Assembly (NCBI GenBank): GCA_016200145.1
Contig: JACQFH010000138.1
Location: forward strand, 1-62,502
Direction of reading: 5' to 3'
Length of the DNA: 62,502 bases
DNA from: Planctomycetia bacterium
GTDB lineage: Bacteria; Planctomycetota; Planctomycetia; Planctomycetales; Planctomycetaceae
Shown: one piece after another, positions 34,642-42,101 of the stretch
Position numbering within the stretch: the stretch's first letter is position 1
How the letters are laid out: the number at the start of each line of letters is the position of its first letter
The notes under the pieces: generated by a model
The model's input: the letters and a program-made list of their open reading frames with translations, nothing else
What the model was told of the DNA's origin: nothing
Databases searched by the model: none
Made by a program: the position numbers and the translations under genes

Positions 34642-36054
34642 TTACTTTTCGCCAATCGCGATGATGAGTGGATGATCGCTCAAGGTCACGTTCAGCGAAT
34701 CGATATTGTTGGACAGGCGAATGGGTTCCGTCCCAATCGTCGGATCGTAAGTCCTGACAACCGGGTGAGTCCCGGCCAGGTGCACAGTCACATCATCAGC
34801 CCCCTTCAGCCGCTCGTTCCACACCACCAGCGTAAACGTGCCGTCGCTCTTCTGCAGGAGCATTTCATGCACGGTGGTCGGCTGTTCCGCGATCGAATAT
34901 TTCAGGCGGCCAGGTTTGGGGATGGAATCGTGGTCGGCTAGAATCGTCGTGAGATTGTGGAGGTATACGGCGGCCTTGCGCGGCGTGTAGTCCGGCTTGA
35001 AAAACCCAAAGCTTTGATTGCCACCTTCGTCGGTCCGGTCGCGCAGGAGGTACACCGCGGTGTGACTCCAGCCCCGCTTGAACTGATCCAGATAGATACT
35101 CATCAAGTTCAGCCCCTGGATGTCCTCCGTAACGAGACCGTCGATTTTGGAGCCGGTTTCCGTGGTGACGCGTGGTAAAGTTAACAGGTCCGCTTCCGAA
35201 TAGCCGCGAAAGTGTTTGCCCCAGGTCACGCCATAGTTGGCATACAAGCCGTCGACCTTGCATGCGGACGTCGGATCGGCGGCATTCCAGGTTTTGTTGT
35301 CCGCCAGCCCGGGTGAGCCGGGATGATAAATGTAGTTATGCACGTTGGCGGAGTCGGCGTATTTCGTTCCCTCGGGGAGCAATGTGCCGGCGCCGACGGG
35401 AATCGTCAGGAATTGCAATCCGACGTTATCGACTTGGGCGCCTCCCTCGCTGATCGACCAGACCGGATATTTCTTCAATGCCGGATCGCTTTTGACGGCG
35501 TTGTACAAGTCTCGCTGTAACCTCGCAACGGCTGACCACGACGCTGCACGGGCGCCACCCTGTTCGCCGTGATACGTGACGCCCCAGTTGTTCGGCTCGT
35601 TATTTCCCTCGAAGGCCAGCAGTGCGTCGGCCGCCGCTAACGGCCTGGCTGTTTCAATGAGTTTCTCGAGGTCCGTCCCTCCGCTGACCAGGCCCCAACT
35701 GAAACGGACGCCGGTTTGTCGGTGGAGGTCGAGATAGGTCTGCACAGAGGTGGGGCCTGCGGCGGTCAGTTCCTCGATTCCACCCCTCACCCATCGAAAC
35801 CCGGCGTATTTTACCATCTCGATCGTTTTCGGGAGTGGCTGTCCGCGGTCGGGAAAAGTGGTGACGACGCCGATGCTATTCAGGAAATCCGTTGCCGGGA
35901 TGGCCGTCGTTGCCGCGGCCAGCGCGCTAGGGGCCGCAAAGTCCCCCTTGGAAAAATCGGAGTCGATAACCGTCTGCGCCCGGCAAATCGTCGGAGCGAA
36001 AGCGACCACCACGAATAATACCGCAGTCTTTGCCGGCGCGGTTGATCTCATCAT
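34642..36054 (-). CDS. exported glycoside hydrolase-like protein, clan GH-A type
   Basis: This 470-residue protein has a signal peptide (ending near ICRA). The (beta/alpha)8-type region contains FEGNNEPN, with Glu153 placed as the acid/base, and TTETGSK with Glu299 placed as the nucleophile, the spacing expected for clan GH-A retaining enzymes. The C-terminal 80 residues look like a small beta-sandwich. The family is not assigned; GH5- or GH39-like are possibilities. An exported endo-acting or glycosidase role is inferred. A perfect TTCTCCC/GGGAGAA hairpin lies 20 bp upstream of its start. Confidence 0.75.
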   Translation of the reverse strand: MMRSTAPAKTAVLFVVVAFAPTICRAQTVIDSDFSKGDFAAPSALAAATTAIPATDFLNSIGVVTTFPDRGQPLPKTIEMVKYAGFRWVRGGIEELTAAGPTSVQTYLDLHRQTGVRFSWGLVSGGTDLEKLIETARPLAAADALLAFEGNNEPNNWGVTYHGEQGGARAASWSAVARLQRDLYNAVKSDPALKKYPVWSISEGGAQVDNVGLQFLTIPVGAGTLLPEGTKYADSANVHNYIYHPGSPGLADNKTWNAADPTSACKVDGLYANYGVTWGKHFRGYSEADLLTLPRVTTETGSKIDGLVTEDIQGLNLMSIYLDQFKRGWSHTAVYLLRDRTDEGGNQSFGFFKPDYTPRKAAVYLHNLTTILADHDSIPKPGRLKYSIAEQPTTVHEMLLQKSDGTFTLVVWNERLKGADDVTVHLAGTHPVVRTYDPTIGTEPIRLSNNIDSLNVTLSDHPLIIAIGEK

Positions 36055-36073
36055 GACCGCTCATCCCTTCCTG

Positions 36074-36090
36074 TTCTCCCGGCGGGAGAA
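36074..36090. promoter_or_regulatory. hairpin or operator-like palindrome upstream of glycosidase
   Basis: TTCTCCC, GGC, GGGAGAA: a perfect 7-bp stem 20 bp upstream of the glycosidase ATG (36054). It could act in the mRNA leader or be a short relative of the hairpin at 1731-1755. Confidence 0.35.
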
Positions 36091-36163
36091 TGAATGGAAT
36101 TCCATTACGCGTCGCCGTTTGGTCGGGTGTGTGAGGCACAAATTGTGGCCGCTGCCGCGCCGC

Positions 36164-36508
36164 CTATTTCGCCTGCTGCGACTTGATCAGTTCCGCGGGG
36201 AACAGCTTCGGGTCCACGGCGAACGGTCCCACGAGGCCGTAAACCTCGTTGGGATCCTGACGATTCCACTTTGGACGGGACCACACCTCGCGGTCGCCGC
36301 GCTTCGCGTGCAGTTCCCAGCCGCACGCGGGGGCAATGGCGAAATGCCATTGGCTGATTCCTTTCTCATGACGCGATTCGAGGATCAGAAAGGCTTCCGG
36401 ATCGGTCCCCTGGGCGAAGGCAAAAATCGCACCATCGACAGCCGCTTCTTCGGCGTAGCGGTGGACCGGCTGGGCCATCATCCGGAATCGCCAGATCGAG
36501 ATGCCCAT
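36164..36508 (-). CDS. hypothetical protein, last gene of the BlaI/M56 operon
   Basis: This protein of about 114 residues (ATG 36508) has no recognised domain. Visible features are a basic start (MGISIWRFRMMAQPVHRYA), acidic and aromatic middle segments (FLILESRHEKGISQWHFAI) and a C-terminus rich in Pro, Gly and charged residues. It has no signal peptide or membrane helix. A TTG at 36565 would extend it to 133 residues and touch the previous gene's stop. Tight spacing within a four-gene minus-strand run suggests co-expression with the M56 protease gene. Function unknown. Confidence 0.6.
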   Translation of the reverse strand: MGISIWRFRMMAQPVHRYAEEAAVDGAIFAFAQGTDPEAFLILESRHEKGISQWHFAIAPACGWELHAKRGDREVWSRPKWNRQDPNEVYGLVGPFAVDPKLFPAELIKSQQAK

Positions 36509-36565
36509 GCCGAATGATCCGTAGCAACCCCAGGTCTTCGATTGCTTCTTCGGCACGTTCGGCAA

Positions 36566-36922
36566 TCACCTCACCCCCACACGCACGAGCCGCCGTAACG
36601 CACTGAGGACCTCCACGTCGAGCAGGTGCGGCGCGTGGAGGTCGTCATCGTCGCGGTAGATGCGCCGCGCCAGCCAGACAAAAGTCGCCGCGTCGACGAC
36701 AAACGACCGGTGGTTGTCCCATCGCAAGACAGGTTCCGCGCTCAGCGTTAGCCTGGCTCCCTCCTTCTCCTCCACGCGGATCTCGATCCGCGCTGCCGTT
36801 TCCTTCATCAGCTTGAGTCGGGCGGCGCTTTGCTCTTTTGGTTCCGGAGCCTTCTGTCCGGTCTCAGTATCGAGTGGTTCTACCGCGAGCCACAGCGCGG
36901 CGATGAGCAGTGCCGAGAGCAT
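36566..36922 (-). CDS. small exported hypothetical protein
   Basis: This 118-residue protein starts with a short signal or anchor (MLSALLIAALWLAVEPL), then an acidic, charged segment and a beta-rich C-terminal part (SAEPVLRWDNHRSFVVDAATFVWLARR). No family is recognised. It begins 30 bp after the M56/TolB stop and ends next to the 36164-36508 gene, so it is read as a member of the same operon. An accessory role to the sensor protease is inference. Confidence 0.65.
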   Translation of the reverse strand: MLSALLIAALWLAVEPLDTETGQKAPEPKEQSAARLKLMKETAARIEIRVEEKEGARLTLSAEPVLRWDNHRSFVVDAATFVWLARRIYRDDDDLHAPHLLDVEVLSALRRLVRVGVR

Positions 36923-36952
36923 AATCAGCCTTCTCGTTCAGAGTTGACGAGT

Positions 36953-39742
36953 CTATTTCACGATTCCGGGGAGCTCTTCGGCTCGGATCTCGAGCTCATC
37001 CAGAATCAGGTCCGAACCGGCTTGCCGGTCTTTCGCGCAGGCCTCCAATTTCAACAGTTGGACGTCGGCATCCGTGATGACCTTTTCATCGAACAGGTTG
37101 TATTCGTCGGTGCCATACTCGGCGAACAGGTAGTAGACCACCGACCCCTTGCGGACGATCTTGATCTTTCCGGCGGCGATTTCGTTTGGCGGATGGTGGG
37201 CGATCTTCCAATGGTATTGCCCGTCGAGGTCGACGTGGCCATGTTTCGTGGCGAAGACGCTCTGTCCGGCCCCGCTTAACATCCGTTCCACGAGAATATA
37301 GTCCTTGGGGCCGGTTCCCAATTGCAGGAGCAAATGGAGACCTGCCCCCCACCCTTCCGCCGGCTTGTGCGCCGCGAGCGAATGGAACACGGCGATCAGC
37401 TCAAAATCGCCGCGGATCTCGAACTTTGCCGAAATGCCGGCCCGATCCGGCTTCTCTTCGCCGGCGGGCAGGTGCAGCCGCAGTCCTTCGGCGTTGAGTG
37501 AGGCATAGCTGGGGTTTGCATTCGAGATGAGGCGCTTGACGTTGGCGTCTGGCTGCTGCCCTCGAAAATTGGCGACAAAGCGGGCCTTGAGCATCTCAGG
37601 GGAGATGTTCGCCTGCTCCGCCCGGGCTTTCGTCGCGGGCTGCATGGCGGATGCCACAATCTTTTTGCCGTCCGGTGACCAGGCGACATCGACATAATGA
37701 AGTCGGGGATCCTGTCCTGCCAGAAGCTGCGGAGGATCGTTGGAATCCGGATCGAGGAGGTACATCTGCGAACGGTAGCCGCGCTGCGGAGATGGTTTGC
37801 AGAACAGGACGCGCGATCCGTCCGGGCTCCAGGCGAAAGTCGCCATCACCTCACCTTCGATCCGGTGGATGCGACCCAGCGTCTCGCCACGGGCATCCAC
37901 GAAACCGACCTCGTACTTGTCGTTTGTCGTGAGTCCCTTGAAGGCGATCCTGCGGCCGTCAGGCGACCAGGCCATGCTCCAGAAAACATTTTTGTACGGC
38001 GATTGCTGCTCGTCCAATAAAAGCAGCCTGCGTTTGTCCGCGAAGTCGAAGACGGCCAGATTGGCTCCTCCTGCGGTGCTGATCGAATACACGAGCTTGC
38101 CGTCCGGGGACCAGTCGGCCCCCCAGCCGCTCTCGTCGATCTGCACGAGATTCCTGGCGGGGCCTTCGATGTTCATGACCCACACCCCGTGATCGGAACC
38201 GGGTCGCGAGAAGACCAGGCGATCTCCACGCGGCGAAAAGCTCGGCATCAATCCGTCGATCAGGACGCGAGCATTGCCGCCGTTGGCATCGAAGAGGGCA
38301 ATCTGGCCAGACGTGTGGTCTTCACCCTCCTTCCAGACATTGAAGGCGATCCGTTTGCCGTCCGGCGACCACTTCGGCGAGCCCTGATAGCCGTACTCCG
38401 GGAGAACGTCGAGCGGCTTCATGCCCGAACCGTCGCTCGAGGCAATGAACAACCGCGCCCTTGCGGGCGAATCGTTTTTCGCCGGCTTCGCTGCGGGTTC
38501 TGGATTGGCAGGACCCGCTGCGGCCGCCGGTGTCGCTGCGTGGGGCGTTTCGTCGCCAGCAAATTCCGGTTCTGCGGCGTCCTGCGAACCGGCGGCGCGG
38601 GCCTTCTGGATTGTGTTCGAGAATGGACTGACGGTGCTGGCAGAGACGAAGGCGAAGAGCGTCGCCAGGAGCAGCGCCTGTCCTGCCCGGCGCCCCAGCG
38701 GACGTCGCGGGCGATTCGCGGTCAAGATGGCGAGCACGCGCCGTTCCAGCCCCGACTGTACGACCATAGCCGCTGCCGCCCCTGAAACGGACGTCCCCGC
38801 GATCAAACGTCCGGCCACGTCGACCAGAACGCGCGCGTACGCCGTCGGTTTTTCACCCACGCACAAGACACTGTCGTCGCAGGCATATTCGCGCTCAACC
38901 CGCATCCGCCAGGCGGCCAACCACGCCAGAGGCTGGAACCAGTACAGGGCACACGCCAGCCGAGCGAGAAGCTGCCAGGCGACATCCTGGCGGACGACGT
39001 GCGACATTTCGTGTGCGATCACCGCCCGCAGCGTTTCGGCGGGCCATCTGCGCCAGTCGGCCGGCAGGACAATCCGCGGCTGCTTCCAGCCCAGACACAG
39101 CGGTACGCGCGTCTGCTCCGATTGCCGCAATCCGACTGCACCGCGCCAGCCCAGGTTGTCCGCGAGTGACGAGCAGATCTGAAATACCTCTTGCTCGTCG
39201 ATCGGGAGGGACGCAGCGATGATCCGGCGTGCGGCCAGCAGCGCACGGGCGATTCGCCAGAGTCCCCAAACGACAGGAATAATGAAGACGAGCCACGCCC
39301 CCCAGGCCTCCGCATGATGTCGATCGGCCTGGACCCGATCGCGGGACAACCCGCGTACCGCTTTGTCGGCAGCCGTGGCATGCTCCGGACCGGAACTGCG
39401 GGCGGCATCCACATCCGCGAAACCGCCGCTCAGGTCGAATTCCGGCGCTGCTCCAGCCGGGATGACGCGGGCGATCGTTTGTGTGGCGTCGGACGGCAGG
39501 AGCGCCGTTCGTGTCTCGATCCACCCCAGGCGAAGCGCGGGGACGATGCTGATGGTGATTGGCAGGGCCAGCGCCGCCAGCACGCTGAGCGCCCAGACGC
39601 GATGCCGCACGGCAGCCGAGGATCGCCTGAGCATCCAGGCCGCGCAGGCCGCCGCCAGCCAGATCATTGTCTGACTGAAGACGAGTCGCCCGCACCATCC
39701 ACCGGTTTCGGTCGAAACAATCGAGAACAAGCTGGGGATCAT
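36953..39742 (-). CDS. M56 (BlaR1-type) membrane metalloprotease with TolB-like propeller
   Basis: This 929-residue protein has N-terminal membrane helices (about 20-38, 50-70, 148-168). The M56 protease site HEMSH lies at residues 244-248, with Glu284 in REYACDD as the likely third zinc ligand. Further helices follow. The large C-terminal part carries PD40/TolB-like repeats (for example WSPDGKRIAF, WSPDGRRIAF, WSPDGSRVLF, about 430-690) and a final beta-rich domain. In BlaR1-type sensors the extracytoplasmic domain detects a signal and the protease inactivates BlaI. Here a propeller replaces the penicillin-binding domain, so the signal is not expected to be a beta-lactam. The start codon overlaps the stop of the BlaI gene (ATGA). 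Confidence 0.92.
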   Translation of the reverse strand: MIPSLFSIVSTETGGWCGRLVFSQTMIWLAAACAAWMLRRSSAAVRHRVWALSVLAALALPITISIVPALRLGWIETRTALLPSDATQTIARVIPAGAAPEFDLSGGFADVDAARSSGPEHATAADKAVRGLSRDRVQADRHHAEAWGAWLVFIIPVVWGLWRIARALLAARRIIAASLPIDEQEVFQICSSLADNLGWRGAVGLRQSEQTRVPLCLGWKQPRIVLPADWRRWPAETLRAVIAHEMSHVVRQDVAWQLLARLACALYWFQPLAWLAAWRMRVEREYACDDSVLCVGEKPTAYARVLVDVAGRLIAGTSVSGAAAAMVVQSGLERRVLAILTANRPRRPLGRRAGQALLLATLFAFVSASTVSPFSNTIQKARAAGSQDAAEPEFAGDETPHAATPAAAAGPANPEPAAKPAKNDSPARARLFIASSDGSGMKPLDVLPEYGYQGSPKWSPDGKRIAFNVWKEGEDHTSGQIALFDANGGNARVLIDGLMPSFSPRGDRLVFSRPGSDHGVWVMNIEGPARNLVQIDESGWGADWSPDGKLVYSISTAGGANLAVFDFADKRRLLLLDEQQSPYKNVFWSMAWSPDGRRIAFKGLTTNDKYEVGFVDARGETLGRIHRIEGEVMATFAWSPDGSRVLFCKPSPQRGYRSQMYLLDPDSNDPPQLLAGQDPRLHYVDVAWSPDGKKIVASAMQPATKARAEQANISPEMLKARFVANFRGQQPDANVKRLISNANPSYASLNAEGLRLHLPAGEEKPDRAGISAKFEIRGDFELIAVFHSLAAHKPAEGWGAGLHLLLQLGTGPKDYILVERMLSGAGQSVFATKHGHVDLDGQYHWKIAHHPPNEIAAGKIKIVRKGSVVYYLFAEYGTDEYNLFDEKVITDADVQLLKLEACAKDRQAGSDLILDELEIRAEELPGIVK

Positions 39743-40134
39743 GATTTCTCCTCGACGTCGTCGATGAGCCGCTTGAGGCGTTCGAGATCGTGGGGCGCGA
39801 GCCGGCCCGCACTGCCATCCAGCAAGGCCGCCACGGCATCGAGCGGCTGGCCGCCGAAGAAATTCCGCACCAGGTTACGCAATGCCGTCCGGCCCATCTG
39901 GCCGCGGGACGTCACTGGGCGATACACGTAGCGTTTGCCGGCCTGGCGGAACGTCAGCACTTTTTTATCCACCAGCAAATTGAGCATGGCGCGGACTGTG
40001 GAATAGGTCGGGGGGTCGGGGAGCGCCTGGCGGACTTCGGCGACCGAAGCCGCCCCCAGACGGTACACCGCCTCGACAATCTGCCGCTCGCGCCTTCCCA
40101 GAGGAACTTCGCCCATGTCGCGTTCTCCCGGCAC
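39739..40134 (-). CDS. BlaI/MecI/CopY family transcriptional repressor
   Basis: This 131-residue winged-helix regulator contains RERQIVEAVYRLGAASVAEV and the recognition region PTYSTVRAMLNLL typical of BlaI/MecI repressors. A C-terminal dimerisation part contains the region usually cut to relieve repression. It is translationally coupled to the M56 gene (4-bp overlap). ATG 40134 is used; ATG 40116 (MGEVPLGRRERQ) is an equally plausible start. Two tandem dyads overlap a promoter-like sequence directly upstream (40154-40204), which suggests autoregulation. Confidence 0.95.
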   Translation of the reverse strand: MPGERDMGEVPLGRRERQIVEAVYRLGAASVAEVRQALPDPPTYSTVRAMLNLLVDKKVLTFRQAGKRYVYRPVTSRGQMGRTALRNLVRNFFGGQPLDAVAALLDGSAGRLAPHDLERLKRLIDDVEEKS

Positions 40135-40153
40135 TTGGCTTCGATTCCAGATG

Positions 40154-40187
40154 TGCTATTCCACCAGCACATGCTAATGTACCAGCA
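40154..40187 (-). promoter_or_regulatory. tandem operator dyads of the BlaI-type repressor
   Basis: Two 16-bp dyads TGCT-N8-AGCA lie at 40154-40169 and 40172-40187, repeating every 18 bp. On the minus strand they read TGCTGGTGGAATAGCA and TGCTGGTACATTAGCA, identical at 12 of 16 positions. They overlap the -10 of the candidate promoter at 40176-40204 and lie 20-38 bp upstream of the BlaI start, as expected for an autorepressed operon. This is a pattern match, not a proven site. Confidence 0.7.
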
Positions 40188-40204
40188 TACGGCGAGCGCA
40201 TCAA
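40176..40204 (-). promoter_or_regulatory. candidate sigma70-type promoter of the BlaI/M56 operon
   Basis: Minus-strand TTGATG (40204-40199), a 17-bp spacer, then TACATT (40181-40176). Four of six bases match each consensus box. The -10 sits within the distal operator dyad. Confidence 0.5.
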
Positions 40205-40337
40205 GCCGCGGCCCGGCCGAATTCGTCCCGACTGTGACTGGGATTCAGTGTCCCACCCGCGCGCGATCGGCTGGCGGAACTGCTGTCCGGATCTACTTTC
40301 AAAGTGCCAGACAGCCACGGTGCCGTCCTCACGATGG

Positions 40338-40374
40338 CAGCACCCGCACTCCCGTTTTTCTCCTCTCAACTGTC
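40338..40374. repeat. 37-bp intergenic repeat, copy 2
   Basis: Matches 34511-34547 at 35 of 37 positions. Confidence 0.75.
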
Positions 40375-40543
40375 ACGCGGTCAGAAGATCGAACGAGGCG
40401 ACCTCGTCCAGGAATTCCCCTACCGGCGCCAGGGCCCGCGCATCGGTTTCGACAGAAGCGCCGTCGCTACGGTGTCGCCCACGATTTCCTCCGTCTCGGG
40501 GTTCCGCGTGATCTTGCGCTTGAGCTGCATCGCGATGTCGGTT

Positions 40544-40703
40544 GGGCGAGTACGACGGGCTACTGATCCTGGAGGCCCCCGAGGACGCGACCGCAATGAC
40601 GGTACTCCTGCACCTGGCTGAGCTCGGCAACGTCCACACGACCACCGTGCGGGCCTTCACCGCCGCCGAGATGGATAAGATCGTAGCGAAGGTGCATGTC
40701 TGA
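40544..40703 (+). pseudogene. truncated GYD gene copy (3' part)
   Basis: The sequence repeats the last 52 codons and stop of the intact GYD gene (6706-6865) at a constant offset of 33838 bp, with mostly silent differences. For example GEYDGLLILEAPEDATAMTV is retained. No start codon or 5' half is present, since the upstream DNA is unrelated. Homology continues about 25 bp beyond the stop, and the 54-bp repeat follows in both places. It is a partial duplicate, not a functional gene. Confidence 0.85.
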
Positions 40704-40800
40704 CAAGTTGCGACCGCTCCCGGCGATTGCCGAACCGCGCCGTCAGCCAGACGCAAAACGCGGCGAAGACGGCGGCCAGGGTCGATAGGAGGATTGTCAT
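40657..40800 (-). pseudogene. fragment of a small membrane protein gene
   Basis: A 47-codon frame starts MTILLSTLAAVFAAFCVWLT and continues ARFGNRRERS before running antisense through the GYD fragment. The helix followed by NRRER resembles, from memory, the N-terminus of a common short planctomycete membrane protein. The C-terminus here looks like out-of-context translation. Near the intact GYD gene (about 6870-6895, minus strand) a matching N-R-R-E-R-W stretch appears, so the duplicated block once included the end of such a gene. Confidence 0.35.
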
Positions 40801-40820
40801 GTTCCTGCAATTCGACGCTC

Positions 40821-40874
40821 GCGACGCAAATGAAGTCTCTTCACGGTTTTCTGGCAAGAGATTCGAACGGCCGC
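40821..40874. repeat. 54-bp intergenic repeat, copy 2
   Basis: 51 of 54 positions match 6995-7048. See the truncated GYD copy. Confidence 0.8.
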
Positions 40875-40947
40875 GTTCAATTAATGGTTGGCATCCCGTA
40901 TCCTCCTACGTCGTGGATCGACGCGCCCGAACCAATTGTCCCCGATC

Positions 40948-41418
40948 GTGTCTTTCCTGATTGCTCCGAAGAGATTGACGATCGGCTGGCCCAACGAAAA
41001 CGAACGGCTCTTTCAATTGGAATCCGACTGGCAGAATAACGCCTGCCTTATGCCTGCGTCCCTTGCGCAGTTTGCCGAGCATTACCGGGAAGCCGCAGAG
41101 GCACTCATCAAGTCGGCGATCAATCGCGAAGTTCTCATTGACTGCGCCGTATATCCTGCGGTGTTCCTGTACCGGCAATATCTGGAACTCACGCTGAAGG
41201 ACATCATTTGGCGCACCCGGCATCTTGAAGACGAGGGTAGGGGCTACCCGAAGACGCATAAACTCAACAATCTCTGGGCAGAAGCGAAGGGACTGCTGCG
41301 ACAGCACTATGGGGCCGACACCCCGAAAGAGCTGGCGTACCTGGATCAGTGCATCGCGGAATTCCACGAACACGACCCAGACTCAATGGCGTTCCGATAC
41401 CCGTGCGGAAAGTTTTGA
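40948..41418 (+). CDS. hypothetical helical protein, possibly HEPN-like
   Basis: This frame of about 156 codons (GTG 40948; other starts are 40888 and ATG 41050) encodes a largely helical protein. Segments include AQFAEHYREAAEALIKSA and LYRQYLELTLKDIIWRTRHL, then a C-terminus ending in FRYPCGKF. The R-Q-Y-L-E-L-x-L-K stretch is reminiscent of HEPN-type helical proteins, but the RX4-6H catalytic motif is not convincingly present. The protein may be truncated: relatives recalled from memory continue past FRYP. No ribosome-binding site supports any start strongly. It lies directly upstream of the 85-aa/HNH pair. Confidence 0.55.
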   Translation: MSFLIAPKRLTIGWPNENERLFQLESDWQNNACLMPASLAQFAEHYREAAEALIKSAINREVLIDCAVYPAVFLYRQYLELTLKDIIWRTRHLEDEGRGYPKTHKLNNLWAEAKGLLRQHYGADTPKELAYLDQCIAEFHEHDPDSMAFRYPCGKF

Positions 41419-41450
41419 CGTCTGCCGCTTTTGTCTGGTAAACTGGATGC

Positions 41451-41708
41451 ATGACGACTTCACAGGCATTTCATCGCGGAACCGCGCCGATTTTCGCAAT
41501 CCTGACGCCCGACCAGACGAGACGGCTCGCCGAACTCGGAGGTGATCCCGGGTTGGCGGATCGACTGGCAGAGCTCGCCGAAAAGGCCAACGCAGGTGAA
41601 TTGTCGGCGGCCGATCGCGAAGAATACGAAGCCTACATCGAGGCGAACAATTTGCTGGCTGTCCTACAGGCCGAGGCCCGTTTCCGACTCAGCGAAAATG
41701 GGTCGTAG
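41451..41708 (+). CDS. 85-aa conserved protein paired with HNH nuclease
   Basis: This 85-residue acidic helical protein (MTTSQAFHRGTAPIFAILTP..., then LAEKANAGELSAADREEYEAYI) is of a type that, from memory, occurs immediately upstream of small HNH endonuclease genes in cyanobacteria and planctomycetes. It has no signal peptide. The next gene starts 3 bp after its stop, so the two are co-transcribed. A role in controlling or escorting the nuclease is inference; a toxin-antitoxin arrangement is possible but not shown. Confidence 0.75.
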   Translation: MTTSQAFHRGTAPIFAILTPDQTRRLAELGGDPGLADRLAELAEKANAGELSAADREEYEAYIEANNLLAVLQAEARFRLSENGS

Positions 41709-41711
41709 GAC

Positions 41712-42101
41712 ATGGATGCCGCGACGCGCGCGACTGTGCGGGTCTGGGCCGACAACTGCTGCGAATACTGCCAACGTCACCATTCGACTTCGCCCCTGAT
41801 TCCATTGCAGGTCGAGCATATCGTCTCCCGAAAGCACCACGGATCAGACGAACTCGACAATCTCGCGCTTGCCTGTGCTGAGTGCAATCTGCACAAAGGG
41901 AGTGATCTGACCGGGATTGATCCCGAGTCTGGCCAAGTCACACCATTGTTCAATCCGCGCCGCGATCAATGGAATGAGCACTTTGCCTGGGATGGACTGC
42001 GACTCGTCGGGCGCTCGCCAGTTGGCCGCACGACAGTCCGGCTTCTGCAAATGAACTCCACGGCGAGATTGAGGGTTCGCAGGGCCACACGCCTGGATTA
42101 A
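41712..42101 (+). CDS. HNH endonuclease
   Basis: This 129-residue protein carries an HNH domain at residues 17-62: Cys17 and Cys20 (CEYC), His36 in VEHIVSRKHHGSDELDNL, Cys55 and Cys58 (CAEC), then N59 and His61 (NLHKG). The paired CxxC motifs bind a structural zinc, and the E-H-I and N-x-H positions fit the catalytic metal site. The nuclease is small and has no other recognisable domain. It lies 3 bp after its partner gene. The antisense strand is covered by an out-of-frame tail of the esterase gene, which is not taken as coding. Confidence 0.9.
   Translation: MDAATRATVRVWADNCCEYCQRHHSTSPLIPLQVEHIVSRKHHGSDELDNLALACAECNLHKGSDLTGIDPESGQVTPLFNPRRDQWNEHFAWDGLRLVGRSPVGRTTVRLLQMNSTARLRVRRATRLD

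Larger units (their letters stand above)
40205..40887. other. gene-poor stretch of repeat and pseudogene fragments
   Basis: About 680 bp with no intact gene. It holds a 37-bp repeat (40338-40374), the 3' fragment of a GYD gene (40544-40703), a minus-strand membrane-helix-encoding fragment (40657-40800) and the 54-bp repeat (40821-40874). It reads as accumulated duplication debris. Confidence 0.6.
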
